From positions 2,108,001 to 2,172,000 of the forward strand of contig CP087215.1 of assembly GCA_020912385.1 (NCBI GenBank): 64,000 nucleotides of DNA, written 5' to 3'. The position numbers and the translations under genes are program-made. Under the pieces are notes generated by a model, which was given only the letters and a program-made list of their open reading frames with translations, did no database searches and was not told the DNA's origin. Shown one piece after another: positions 47,060 through 58,565 of the stretch (position 1 is the stretch's first letter; every line of letters begins with the position of its first letter). The stretch comes from Neofusicoccum parvum (taxonomy: Eukaryota; Ascomycota; Dothideomycetes; Botryosphaeriales; Botryosphaeriaceae).

Positions 47060-47503
47060 GATTGAGCTGCGCTGCCGGAGGATAGATTACAGGTGTCCAG
47101 AGCTGGGTTTGGAGCTTTCTGAAAGCGGCTGCCGCGTGTGTTGCAGGATGAGGTAGCCTCCGTGGTGCTTCTTAAGCTTCAGATGATGTCTCGCCGAGAC
47201 AGAGACGAAGCCCCGCGCTATGCCGAAGGCGGAAGTACTCCCAATTGCGCCTGCCCGTGGGGCCGCGGCGAATGACGCAGGCCCACCTGCCTTAGCGCCC
47301 TGGACGGCGCCGACATGCAGCCAATGGAATCCTGGCTTGCGGCCACTGCAGTGGCCAACTCACACAATAAACTCGGGCGAAAAACACTGGCGGAGTTGGA
47401 CACCTACGTAAGTGGGAGTCACTCCTGCATTCATTGCCGAGTTGCAGGTTTATTGATGGCGGCCACGGCGATCAGCGCCCAACCCGAAGAAGTGATGCAC
47501 ATT
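47060..47503. other. Intergenic
   Basis: Upstream of the acetyltransferase and downstream of the Zn2Cys6 gene. No gene seen. Confidence 0.6.
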
Positions 47504-49326
47504 TCAGAAGAACAAGTAGGCATGCTGAACCTTGAGGAGTGTGGAACACGTCTGGAGAGCGGTCAGTATCACCAATGAAACACGCAGTAGTTGAGCTCTT
47601 ACCCATTCGTGCCACGGAACATTCCTCCATCCCTCCGGGTTCTTCGGTCTTTCGTCCCAGACTTTGTGGAGCAGTCCAGTCATGGCCTCATGCTGGAAGC
47701 CCGTGGTTCGTTTTATATGGTCTATGCACAGGTGCACGTAGTGATACTGATGCGGGGAGCTCGTGTCCGCACCCGCCAGAAAGAGCGGGAACAGTAGACG
47801 CTTGTAGAACGGCGAGTCCATGGGCATCTTCGCAGCCACGTCCAATATCGCCTTGACGGGTTCCTGGATCCTGCTATCCTCAGGAGGAACGGAATTGATG
47901 GGGTCGGGAAAGCGTCGCACGCGAATTGTGCACGCATTTCGGTACGCTTCGGCTAGCAGTTTCCACTCCGGGTCCTGCGTGGGATATGCCGCCTGATCCA
48001 CGTCCCAGTTCTGCAGAAAGCTATCCGCTGCATCCAGTATGACTTGGAAGTCTTCGGTGGAGAGGACGCCATTGAAGTGGTCCTTTCCAGCAGACAGCAC
48101 TTTGCCAATCTCGTAGAGTATTTCTGTCGGACAGCCGACTAGCGTCTCGAGGCTCCAGTCGCGGTCGTTGAGAAGGCATTTCCGCACCTCGTCCGAGTAA
48201 GCGAGCTTTTCAGCGCCGCTGAAGCCTCGGAGAGCGTCTAGCCTGCTCTCTTGTCAGCCTAATCGAGACGAGAGGAGACCAACAGTGCATACCATGCTAG
48301 ACATGAGACGAGGAACATTTTGAATGGGGTTCGTGTTTCGAGAGGACGTTCGGCAATTCTCAAGCAGAGAAACGTGACGCCTGTCAGATGCGCGCCATGG
48401 GCAGATATCCCTGAGTCGCACACCTGCCGCTGTCAGTATGCACATGTCGAGGTGATAGCCAGATCCATACATCTTGGAGAACCAGAAGAAGCACGATGAC
48501 AAGCGTCACTTCCTCTTCTCTCTCGGTCAGCCCAGAGACTTCTTCCTTGAGAAGCAATGTGCTGAGCGACTGGATAGCGGACAATTTGTGTTGAAGAGCG
48601 GCAGTGGCGTTCGTCTTGCTCGTATCGGCCTTGGACGAATTGAGATGGTAGGCTGCCAGACCGAGAAGGCCGTGGAGGACTCCGGGGTGCTGGTATGAGA
48701 GTGGTAGAACGTATGCGCGGAAGGGATTGAGGGTGCCATCTGTTTTTATTGCCAAGATGTCGCACATGGATGTGTCGACTAGCAGTAATCAGCAGGCGAT
48801 CTACTGTGCGATTGGGCTCAAAACGGACAATGAACCAGCAGGCGTTGCGCATGGCTGGTGCCCAAGACTTCGTCGACAAGACTTGATCGTTCGAATGAGA
48901 TGTCAGTGTCCGGGGACAAGGATTGCTCGGGCGAGATTGGATAGGCCAGTGGTGGGACTTCCCGCGAACGGGTCGGTAGATCGCCCAGTGTCGCGGGCGT
49001 TGATTCCTGCGAAGTGGGAGCTGGCGGCGCTCTCTGCTTCCTTTTCCGTCTCGCCGTCTGCTGGCTTGACGGGGCTGCTGAGGCGTCACCGACACTGGCA
49101 GTGCCCGGCGACGACCCGAATTCCAGGAACTGGAATCGAGGAGGGTAGCCTTCGCAATGAAGGCCCTTGAGGGTGCATCTCTTGCATATTGGCCGCGTTC
49201 GATCACATTTTCTGCACTTTTTCCGACACGTTCCACAGGCAGGGTCTGCGAAACTTTAGAATGTCTGCCTGACGTGTCACACCATGTTCACTGACCGAGG
49301 CGAGTTGCTGTCAATCTCTTTGACAT
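47504..49326 (-). CDS. Zn2Cys6 transcription factor
   Basis: Six exons: 49326-49296, 49245-48829, 48778-48471, 48423-48293, 48242-47603 and 47551-47504, giving 524 residues. The cluster is CGTCRKKCRKCDRTRPICKRC followed by six residues and the last Cys (CX2CX6CX6CX2CX6C) at residues 14-42. A basic nuclear signal (RRKRKQR) follows, then the regulator domain with NPFRAYVLPLSYQHPGVLHG, LVLQDVCDSGISAHGAHLTG (spliced) and WLDALRGFSGAEKLAYSDEV. The second intron has a GTCCGT donor; using it joins LLVHF to DTSMCDILAI and restores family similarity. Neighbours are an acetyltransferase and a PhyH dioxygenase. Targets unknown. Confidence 0.9.
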
Positions 49327-49715
49327 GCTGGGGCGATGAGGGCGATGACCGCCAGTGGTTCGTCCCAGTCGCGACGGGGACGGCTGGCGGGTTTTCTTCT
49401 TTGTGTGGCGCGACAGCTCAAGTGGGGCGCAAGTCGCAGGCAGTGTCTTGCGAGAAGCGGCAGAAGTGAAGTCGGGTGGATGAGTCGGCAGCAAGGAAAG
49501 GCGCAGGTTGACGGCAGGATCGTGGCGCCAGCACCGTCGAAACGGTGGTGCGCTCGGCGCAATTGAGGGGAAGGCCGTGTCCGCCGGGTACCCTCCACGC
49601 GGACGCCACTCTGGCCCCGATGTTGAGTGATATTATGAATCACAGCTGCAAAAAAAACGTCGAACCTAAATTTCGTTTTTATCATGACGAATCCAAGATC
49701 TGCGCTGATGACCCC
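49327..49715. other. Intergenic
   Basis: Upstream of the Zn2Cys6 gene and downstream of the dioxygenase. No gene seen. Confidence 0.6.
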
Positions 49716-50753
49716 TCAATAATCCTTTGGTCGAACGCCTTCCTTCAACTCCGGCATGAGCGCGTAAATTGGATCCATCTGCTCAACCCAGCCGCCCGCA
49801 GGATCACTCATTGAGTAGCCCATGAAGTCTTGCACTGGCCGTTCATGTTTTCTTGCAACCTCCCGAGGCACTGCCAAAAACTGGTTTTCTTCCTGGCGGA
49901 GATAGCCTCTGACAGAGAAGGTGGAAAACACAAGCCGCTTCTCATCTTTGGTGATATTGTTTCCCCCGCCATGGTATGCCGAAGCCAGCATGATGAAGGC
50001 ATCGCCTTTCTCCATGTCCGCAAAGATGCATTGGTCCACACGTGGAGGCGTGTCACGGTCATTGCCCCTGGGAGGTCATCTCAACAGCGGTCGTGACGGT
50101 CGTTGAAAAGAGTTGACTTACCAAAGATGACTACGGGGAATGAACTGAGTGCCTCCATTTTCCTTGGTGACTCTGGAGCCTGCGACAAACATGCCGATGG
50201 CAGACTCTCGATTCCTGTCACGTTCGTCATCCCATTCGTCGATCTCCTGGTGAATGTTGTGGCTGATGTAATCGTCCCTGTGCAGCGGCTGCGCCTTTCC
50301 GCCTGGACCAATCCTCATGGCAACGCAGGAGTGCACCTGAGGCTTGGACACAGATTCCTTCCTCTCGTCGCCCCACCAAAACCAGCTCCGAGTTGTGAGA
50401 AAATGATCGATCACCTGCTGGTACAGCGGGTTCATCAATTGCGTCTTCACATACGTTGGGCTCCTCCAAACCAACGCAGACGCACGCTGAGTTTCCTCTG
50501 AATCTTTATTAAGAAAGTTTCTTCAGTGATGGACGGACAGCAGCTTACTTGGGAAGAACGACCCATCCCACTCAACGTCGGAATCGAGAGTCTCCCGGAC
50601 TTCATCGTGAGCCTTATCTACGTCTTGGGTGGATATCAGCCCTTTGACGAAGACACCGCCATCGCGTTTCAGCAAGTACAGAATGTCCTCGAGTGGAGCA
50701 TTGGCAGGGACTTTCTGGACGTCGGGGCCGTACTCTTTTGCTGCGGACGGCAT
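49716..50753 (-). CDS. PhyH-family Fe(II)/2-oxoglutarate dioxygenase
   Basis: Non-haem iron oxygenase of the phytanoyl-CoA dioxygenase family, many of which hydroxylate or rearrange fungal secondary metabolites. Exons 50753-50549, 50497-50122 and 50067-49716 give 310 residues. Iron ligands are visible: HxD in PLHRDDYISHN, and the distal His in SAYHGGGNNIT. The Arg that binds oxoglutarate is probably in DEKRLVFSTFSVRGYL. ENGGTQFIPRSHLW precedes the second intron, as in the family. Start at MPSAAKEYG is chosen because GGVFVKGLIS follows at the usual distance; longer upstream frames lack homology. It sits head-to-tail with a Zn2Cys6 gene. Confidence 0.9.
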
Positions 50754-51441
50754 GATTGACAGAATTTTCGTGATGCAGCCTACTGCTCGAGCCAGCCTAA
50801 CGGAATCCGTTGCGAATTTATGTTCTGTTTGGTGCCGGGGTGCAGTGGGGACGTGCCATCGGCTGTCACAAACCACATGTGCTGACGGAGGGCTCGTACG
50901 GCTCGAAGCCCGAAAAGGAAGAAGAACCAACCCGCCCCGCTCTAAACCCGAAGCGGAAGAAGGACGAGCGGGGCGGTGCAAGCCCGGCCGCCCTTGCTCC
51001 AGAGAGCCGGAGATGCGCCGGTGGTGCTCCGCCTCACAAGCAGCAATCCTTGCCGGCCTGCCGAACTTTTGCACAATTGTACATTGCCTCATCAGGACAT
51101 CTCGCCAGCGGTGCGCTTGAGGACTCTGCCACTACGAAGGTCTGGTGACATGGCGTCAGCGACGCGACCCTCGTAGCATCTCGGCACGTGACTGAGTGTT
51201 CCAAAAAGGAAATACTCCCAATTCCAAGACGCAAACAGCACCACCAAGAGCATCAGCGGAACATGCGACCTAAAAACCCAAGAAATAAAAGTGGCCCCAA
51301 GTTCTTGGACGTTACAATGCAGATATAAACGCCGACTCCGGTTGATGACCCCTACTCCACCCTCGCTCTTCCACGTATTCTCCGCCACCCGCCATCCGTC
51401 CTCAACTCCCACGGCACCAACTCCACGAAGCAACTTGCGCC
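50754..51441. other. Intergenic, divergent promoters
   Basis: Lies between the starts of the PhyH gene and of the DUF1349 gene. C-rich leader with TATAAACG-like sequence at about 51324, some 120 bp before the ATG at 51442. Confidence 0.5.
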
Positions 51442-52098
51442 ATGTCCACCACCACCACCACCGCCGCACCAACACCCAAAAACCCCCCACCCTCCACCTC
51501 CCACCCCAAACCAACCCCTTCCCCACCCTTCACCCTCACCTCCCCACCCGCCAAAGACATCTGGCGCAAACCGCCCACCACCAACAAATTCGACGCCCCC
51601 CTCTCTCCCCCGCACCGCGGGCCCCTCCGCTCCTTCCACCGCGCCGCCCTCACCATCGCCCTGCCCCCTCCCGCCGCCCTCACCACCTACGACCAGGGCA
51701 CCCTGCTCCTCGCCATCACCCGCCCCGGCGCCGCCCTCTGCGACGCCGGTCCGGCCGCCCGCTGGGTCAAGACCGGCATCGAGATGTGGCGCGGCCGCCC
51801 GTGGCTGAGCACGGTTGCGTGCGAGCAGTGGGCCGACGCGAGTCTGGTGCCGCTGGGGGGCGGGCCGGCGGCGCGGGTGGAGGTGGAGAGGGGGGAGGGC
51901 GGGGGCGGGCTGTGGGTGTGGGTGTGCGGGGAGGGGGGGACGCGGGCGCCGCTGCGGGAGGTGTGCTGGTTTTTTGCGGAGGAGGACGAGGGCGAGTGGG
52001 AGGTCAGTGTTGCGGCGTGCGCGGCGAGGCCGCTGGGGAGCGAAGGCGGGGAGGGGCTGGCGGTGGGGTTTGAGGGGTTGGAGGTGGAGTGGAGGTGA
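51442..52098 (+). CDS. DUF1349 family protein
   Basis: Single exon, 218 residues. A Thr/Pro-rich first 40 residues is followed by the DUF1349 concanavalin-like fold: FHRAALTIALPPP, TTYDQGTLLLAITRPGA, WVKTGIEMWRGRPWLSTV, CEQWADASLVPL and LREVCWFFAEEDEGEWEVSV. Function of the family is unknown; a yeast member was linked to enolase regulation. No signal peptide. Codons are almost all C-ending in the first half and G-ending in the second. Probably cytosolic. Confidence 0.85.
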   Translation: MSTTTTTAAPTPKNPPPSTSHPKPTPSPPFTLTSPPAKDIWRKPPTTNKFDAPLSPPHRGPLRSFHRAALTIALPPPAALTTYDQGTLLLAITRPGAALCDAGPAARWVKTGIEMWRGRPWLSTVACEQWADASLVPLGGGPAARVEVERGEGGGGLWVWVCGEGGTRAPLREVCWFFAEEDEGEWEVSVAACAARPLGSEGGEGLAVGFEGLEVEWR

Positions 52099-52148
52099 GG
52101 GGGGATCGAGTGGTGGGTGCGGGTGTGGCTTTGTGGTGGGTGCGTTCT

Positions 52149-53980
52149 TCATTGCTCGCCGGCTCTGGATGCTTCGCTCGGCTCGTTTCCTGACTTTTCT
52201 GGAGCTTGCTCGCTTCCTGGCAGTCTTCGCCGGGAAATGAGTGCTGTTGCGAGCAGCCCGATAGCCGAAAGGATGGTGCACAGAATCCACAAGTTTCTCA
52301 GGCTCGACGTAAACGCGTCTTTGACCGCGGCCTTCTGCCCAGCATCTCCTACCTCCCGAATCATCTCCACGTTCGACGTAGCCTTTCTCCCAACAAAGGC
52401 TTCTATGAGCTGAAGTGGTAGGCCGACCGCCTCTAAACGCGCGGCTTGCGTTCCCATCCCCGCTTGGATTACTGCGCTACCAATCACTGTAGCCATAGCA
52501 GTTGATAAGTTGTGGATGTAGCCAAACGTCGATGTCGCCGTGCTGACATCCTTTTCTGGTACGTTTGCGTGGATTGAGATAAGAGGAGGCGCAAAGGTTA
52601 GTCCGATGCCAATGCCAGCTAGTATTTCCATACCGATGATCATGGAGGTGGAAGTGTCCGACTGCAGTGTGATGTAGAGACCATTGCCGATCGTGACCAG
52701 AAGCATTCCAGCGTAGAGAATGAAGCAATATTCGCCCGTACGGTGGATAAGAGTGCCGGATGTAATAGCTGCGAGGGCTTGGACCAGGGTAAGCGGGAAG
52801 ATAAGTAGGCCGGAGCGGGTGGGAGAAGCTTCTTTAGCAGACTGCAGGTACAACGGGAGATAGTATTCAGCAGCCATGTAGACCTGAATATTGATTAGCT
52901 GAGGCTTGAATGATCCCAAAGTGCCGGCACAAAATCTTACAAAAGCTTGTGTGAAGTTAACCACGAGACTTGCCACGTTCGACAGGTTATGGAACAGTCG
53001 AAGTGGAATCAATGGATATTTCGCCTTCTTCTCGCTCCAGTAGAACAAACCAATAGTCAGAAAGCTGAGAACAAGAAGGGATACGACTGCCGGTGATGTC
53101 CAAGGCAACACATGGACGCCGAGATCAATCCCAAGAAGGAACATTAAGGTCATAGCCAACAGTGTTGCTGATCCGTACCAGTCTACTGCTCTCAAGCCTT
53201 CCAGAATGTCCGTTTTTGGTTCATGTGTGTCAAGGAAGGTCATTATTAGCAGAAAGGCGACTCCGGAAGTAGGCAAATTGATCCAGAATATCCACCGCCA
53301 GGATATGTGCTCTGCCAGCGCTCCACCAAGTACTGGACCCACTCCACCAGCCAGCGCCCACATGAGTTCTGTTAAGCCAAGGAAGAGACTACGTCTCCGT
53401 ATGCAGAAAATGTCCGAGATGATGATTGTTGGAAGTTGTAGAAGAGCTCCTCCTGCAGCACCTTGCATAGCACGGCCAGCAATGAGCATCGCCATGCTAC
53501 TTGAAAGTGCACAGATGGCAGAGCTGCAGAAGAAAATGCCAATGTTGATCAGGAAGATGGGTCTGTGGCCCCAGATATCACTGAGCTTGGCCCACACTGG
53601 TGTTGCAGATGCCTGGGCGAGGAGATATGCGCCGCCGATCCAAGTGTAACCGTCGGCAGAATGGAAGGTCGAGGCAATAGTTGGTATGGCCGTCGCTGTG
53701 ATGGTCTGGTCGAGGGCTGCTAGAAACACCGAAAGCTTTGGCATATCTTAGCTTAAATCCAGAACGGTGACGTGAGCCATGGTTTACTGACGTAAAGTGC
53801 ACATAGAATCGCTGCCATACGCAGTGCACTTCTGTTCTGTGCTATTTCTTCGACTTTCCTGAGAGATACTGCTTCGATGGTTTCTTGTTTTGAGCCTGTG
53901 CAGGCGAGGCTTTCTTGAGATGCGTCATCTGCGCTGGAAATAGTTTTCTCGGCAACGACGACTTCCTTTTCTGATGCCAT
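52149..53980 (-). CDS. MFS drug:H+ antiporter (DHA2-type, 14 helices)
   Basis: Plasma-membrane efflux pump for toxic or self-made small molecules. Exons 53980-53792, 53735-52941 and 52883-52149 give 572 residues. A 45-residue polar N-terminus precedes helix 1 (spliced ALYLSVFLAALDQTITATA), then WAKLSDIWGHRPIF (motif A) and GPVLGGALAEHISWRWIFW (motif C, antiporter mark). The second intron (52884-52940) is 57 nt and open in frame, so reading through it would add 19 residues between helices without a stop. The first intron has a GTCAGT donor. No biosynthetic core enzyme is beside it, but a PhyH dioxygenase is near. Confidence 0.9.
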
Positions 53981-54399
53981 TTTGTGGTGAGGGTGTTCAA
54001 CGGTTCTCGTGGCAAAGTAAAAGACACGGGTAAGGGCGAAAGTCTGCCAAGAGAGGCACAGTATCGTGTGTGTGGTCAGTTTGACGTGTTCCGTAGATAT
54101 TGTTCTCGATGAACGGTATTTTGACGTAAAACCTACCAGTCCGCATTAAGCGCGCATATTTATTGGGGAAAAATGAAAAGGCACCTGTTTTGCAGAGAGT
54201 TGGGGAAAACAAACTTCCCTCATGTGGCGGACACAAAAGCTATTTGAAGCCCACTTTATGAGGCTCTTTCCACAGGGTGAACCAAGTGTTTGAAGCCAGC
54301 TCAGCCACATCTGGTTCAGCATTGCCTGTAAAAAGAGATCTGGCCCAATCTATGGCGCTTGCAGGCGGCGCCCCGAGGCGAGGGAGCTTTAGTGTTAAG
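53981..54399. other. Upstream region of the MFS gene
   Basis: Contains the MFS promoter. No gene seen. Confidence 0.55.
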
Positions 54400-55270
54400 C
54401 CAAGCGCACCGTAGGGCTGGCTAGACCCCGGTCTATTAGTAGCGCAGCTAAGCTAACCAAATGTATTTTAAGGTGGTTAAAAATGAAAAATTAAAATAAA
54501 GTAGAGAAGTGAACAAACCTTTCCTTCTATAACGAATTATATACTAATTTTAGTTTCTCTTCTACTTATCTAAGGGAAACTAAATACCAGGCCGACGTAC
54601 GGCAATGGCATGAGTATCTCATAATGGGCTGTCTTTCGGACATGCGTGTCAGTAAAGCCTTGACATGACTGCGACTCGATTTTTGCTTTCGTTGGCGTGT
54701 GTTGGAGCGAAACTAGCTTTAACTTCTTTTTAAAGACGCTCACGCTCGGAAAAGACTGCGTGCCGATAGAGGAACTTGTCAGGCTTGCCAACTTAGACCG
54801 TCTTGTGAGCCGGGTGGACCGTGTCTACGGATAGACCATGGCACAGGAGATTAACGCCATACTCCGCGTGCAATCCACTCCCATCAACGGCACCATCACC
54901 AACCTCAATGCCGCATATAATAGACATGATCGACTCTTTAAGCGGCGCCGTCGTTGTAAACTGGCAGCGCCTCTTTAGAGCCTAATAGCGACACACATCC
55001 TCGAGGGTATACTTCTCGCAATGGCGCTTTGCGCGGGGCTGTACTTTTAGCTAACGCCGGAGGCGCGCATCCTACCTAAGCCTTAGAGACCCGGGTAGTG
55101 TAGCGGTGAAGATGAACCTCTTCACTACAAACCAGATCATTCAGAGGATGCCAGAGAATAACGAGGAGATCCATAGCGCCTTTAAAGGAGAGATAATAAG
55201 TCTGGGGTGGTGGGATAGAGGCAATGGGCGAGGTCCTGGGTCAAGGTCGGAGGTACGGAATTAATATTGG
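54400..55270. repeat. Decayed repeat-like sequence
   Basis: Rich in TpA steps, with long stretches that look once coding (for example AQEINAILRVQSTPING on the + strand near 54845) but broken by TAG/TAA codons. This fits DNA decayed by C-to-T mutation in repeats. I recognise no transposase or reverse transcriptase and see no terminal repeats, so its class is open. Confidence 0.4.
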
Positions 55271-55442
55271 GGAAAATTTGCAAACTACAAAGTCTTTTCA
55301 GATGAACAGAAACACAACGTTCCTATATTTCTAAGCATAATCTCGCTTGTTAAATTTGCGAGCTAGTTAGTATTGAGTCAGCGAAAGCAAACGTATGGCC
55401 TTTGTGTGAATTCCTTTGTGGCCATAGATACAACCCCTTACT

Positions 55443-55443
<1 letters not shown>

Positions 55444-55478
<35 letters not shown>
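55444..55478. repeat. C35 homopolymer
   Basis: Thirty-five consecutive C on the + strand, in noncoding DNA. Exact length is likely unreliable. Confidence 0.95.
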
Positions 55479-55480
<2 letters not shown>

Positions 55481-57291
55481 GATTTAAAAGACATGCAGTT
55501 AGTGCAACGGAACGCTGTGGTATGACTGGCTCCCAGAGTAGATGACACGGCTGCACTATGCAAGGGCACTCAAATGATAGATCGGCTTGAAGACCGCACG
55601 CGGCACCGCTTGCTTGCCGAGACGGCACGTAGCGTCGCTCTTAATTAGGCTCGCTCCACAACAATTCAATGCTCCTGGAAAACCACATGGGCGTAACCTC
55701 CCAATGGCTTCCTCGCTACCCACCTTTAATTCAACCTCTCCTCCCGCCTATGCTCTATCCTTTAGGCCAATTGTGAAGCTGTAAGGGTAACTGCAACAGC
55801 CGGTCATTGAAAGTTGAGTGATGGAATTTATCCTCAGATCGCTGCCTGGATGTGGCGACTGCCTCGAGCCTCAGACGTCCCGATTTCCGACCAAGCTATG
55901 TCGTCCAGGCACAACAGTGCTCACCCTTTCGAGGTAATATCGCATGCCCGACTGATATAACCGGAATCTCACCCGTATCGTGCCTCAGGATTTTGCATTC
56001 GGCTGACGTTGAACAGTCAGCGTCAGCATGGGCGGCAAACACGTATCCTTTCGCGTGTCGCGGAGGATTTTCCATACCAGGGCTGCCGATGTCTCTCACT
56101 CACTTAAATGTAACCCCATAACCACACACACGGACGTCTTTTCCTCTTTTCTTCAGCCTGATCCTTTTCTATTGTCAAGGTCTTCTCATAACATTCCACC
56201 AAAAGAGCTTGGATTTGCGGATATAGGACGTTTCGGATAGCGTACGACTAACACTGCGGTATCGACGGAAACTACGAGGAAAAGAGCTCGCGGAAATCAG
56301 TAACAAGCTCAGTTCGCATTGCCGGTAAATACCCCTCTCGTGCTCAACGGGGGGTGTCGCCTCCAATATCCATCGCCACGTACCGCTTCTGGGCGTTTGC
56401 GTTCCGGTGCTCTCGTGAAGGCCGTCGAACTCACAGTGCGCGTTGGGTGAACCGGAGGGGTTGCAACATCCTGTGGTGAGGATCAGTGGAGACAGGTTAT
56501 GTTGGAGGCTGCGTGAGGGCGGAGAAAAAAATTCTGCGCTGGATATCTACGTCGCACAAAGCCATACGCCTGCAGAAACCGGGAATCACCCCCGCCTGCG
56601 GCAGGCGCATTACCGAACCACACTTGCCCGTTGGACACCCGGCCCCTCTCTGCGTTGTACGCTGAAACCGCACATGCGCTGGCAAATGGCCTCGAGTCCT
56701 TCTCTGCCACCCAGTGACACAATGAGTGAGCGCTCGTGCGGTTACTGGCGGGATCTTGCCGCAAGAGACACTCAGGCACGACGCATCAAATACAGGGTGT
56801 ATGCGAGGGGGATATTCTGAAGAGTCGCCTGTGCAGAAGTAAAATCCCGCGCGGGCTTGCAAAGCCATTCGACCATTCTGCCCTTCTCTGAGCCCCGACA
56901 CGTGCGCGGTCAAGCAGAACGCACGTTCCGCCGCCCATGAGAGGTGGGGCTGTGCAAGCACACAAATCGTCCATCATAGCTGCAAGCTCAGGTTCCTGTC
57001 TTACTTGCACACCGACCGCCCTCCCGCCAGCAGCTACAACATCCTTCGCCTGCGCCGCACACTCGTTCCGCGCTTCAAGACTGCTATCGACTCTGCCCTG
57101 CCTCTTCCTGCAGCATACATCGGTTGACACTGTTCGCCTAGTACGTGCCCCACATCACCGAGGGGCAGCTGGCGTTTCTGGCAGCATGCACTCGCAACTC
57201 GGTCCTTCTTGTCCGGCTCTGATCATGCTTGCTCTAGTCTAGATCACGCCCGCAACTACACCGGCACAATAGCACGCTATTATCGTCTACA
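55479..57291. other. Intergenic with a possible SDR-like fragment
   Basis: No complete gene. The - strand frame 57130-56786 contains a stretch resembling part of a short-chain dehydrogenase (AKDVVAAGGRAVGVQV), but no nucleotide-binding start or catalytic YxxxK; see findings. Confidence 0.4.
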
Positions 57292-58124
57292 ATGCCGCCC
57301 CAGTCCCCACTAGCTACCTCTGGCACTGAGGAATCAGAGACGGCCGCTCCCGACAAACACAAAAGCATTGTGATGAACATGCTTCGGGCCTACCTGGCCC
57401 AGACAACCGGCGTGAGTCAATCTTTGTCTATCACTGGGTCTTACCAGATGCTGATGAAGCATGAAGCTGTCCGACGACTCCTGCCGCATCGTCAACATTG
57501 CCTACAACGAATTTCCCATTGTGTCCAGCGAGACAACCGCCTACATTAGCGGTACCGAGGAGGATGTACAAGTCATCAACGCTCCTAAGTCCGCATCCTA
57601 TGACTTGAGGAACATCGTCCTGCTTAAAGTAGAGGCAGCTCGTCCCTTCGAAGACCATATCGTTGCAGTCACGGGCGATATTCGCGTCAGATCTGGCTAT
57701 GGGGAATGGCACAGAATGTCCATTTCCGGACAGATGTCCGCCAACCTCTGGATTAAGGACAAGCACTGCCGGAACAAGCGGGTCCACTCTGTCAACAAAG
57801 ATATGGAGAATGTTGAGTTCTGGATCCTCGACCAGGGTTCAGAGACCTTCCCCCACGAGTCGTTTGTGAATCGTACATTCACCGTCGCACACGAATTAGA
57901 CAAGCCTACTACCGGAGCTCTGGTGCTTTGCCGTCAAGGCTTGCGTCGGTCTCTCCCCGAGATCGCAGATGGTGAGCAGCAACAGAATTCTCCAGACTTG
58001 CAAGAGATTGCTAATCCTTAATAAAGATGTCACAATCGCTGCTGCGTTTGTGCGCCAGCGGGACATGGTCGCCGCCGAAGCTGCCAGGCTCGTGCGCCTG
58101 AGAGGAAGTTGGGTTCGGCCATGA
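57292..58124 (+). CDS. Hypothetical protein
   Basis: Three exons, 57292-57411, 57467-57971 and 58027-58124, give 240 residues. The first intron must end at GAAG before 57467 to join YLAQTTG to LSDDSCRIVNIAYNEFP in frame; the second joins EIAD to VTIAAAFVRQRDMVAAEA and carries a CTAAT branch. The protein is soluble-looking, with a beta-rich middle (NIVLLKVEAARPFEDHIVAV, GYGEWHRMSISGQM, MENVEFWILDQGSETF) and a helical end. I do not recognise the family. The intron phases fit well enough to think it real. AATAAAA at about 58294 may be its polyadenylation signal. Confidence 0.6.
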
Positions 58125-58565
58125 GTGTAAAAAGAGGCATGTTCATATGGCGGTGTATGAAAGCTGTGTCTCTGTCCAAACGTGGAAGGGGTAGATTTTA
58201 CGTTTGTTCCCTTATCTTCCATCTTTCCTTTGTTCTTTGTTATATGAGATCCCGTGTATTCAAAATACCCTTGGTGATGTCTTACCAAAGCTAATAAAAT
58301 GACAACAATAATTATACTTTTTCAACCTTACATCTTACTCAAAAGATATGCATTACGTGGGAAAATCGACACTAGTCTCATGGTGCGTCATAAGCAATTT
58401 TCATAGGCGACGTGCTCGTGTATTTAGGTTTAAGTCTAACATGTATGTTATTCATCACAACGAGACCATACAGTATCGTAGCCTAATGCAAGCGATGAAA
58501 CAAATTTTACTAAACGATCGACATATGTTGCTCCAGATGATGTGTACGAACTACAAACCCATTCT
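58125..58565. other. Intergenic, converging genes
   Basis: AT-rich 3' flanks of two genes. No gene seen. Confidence 0.6.

Noticed and set aside
56443..56820. 125-codon + strand frame
   Set aside because: No features; an equally open frame lies on the other strand.
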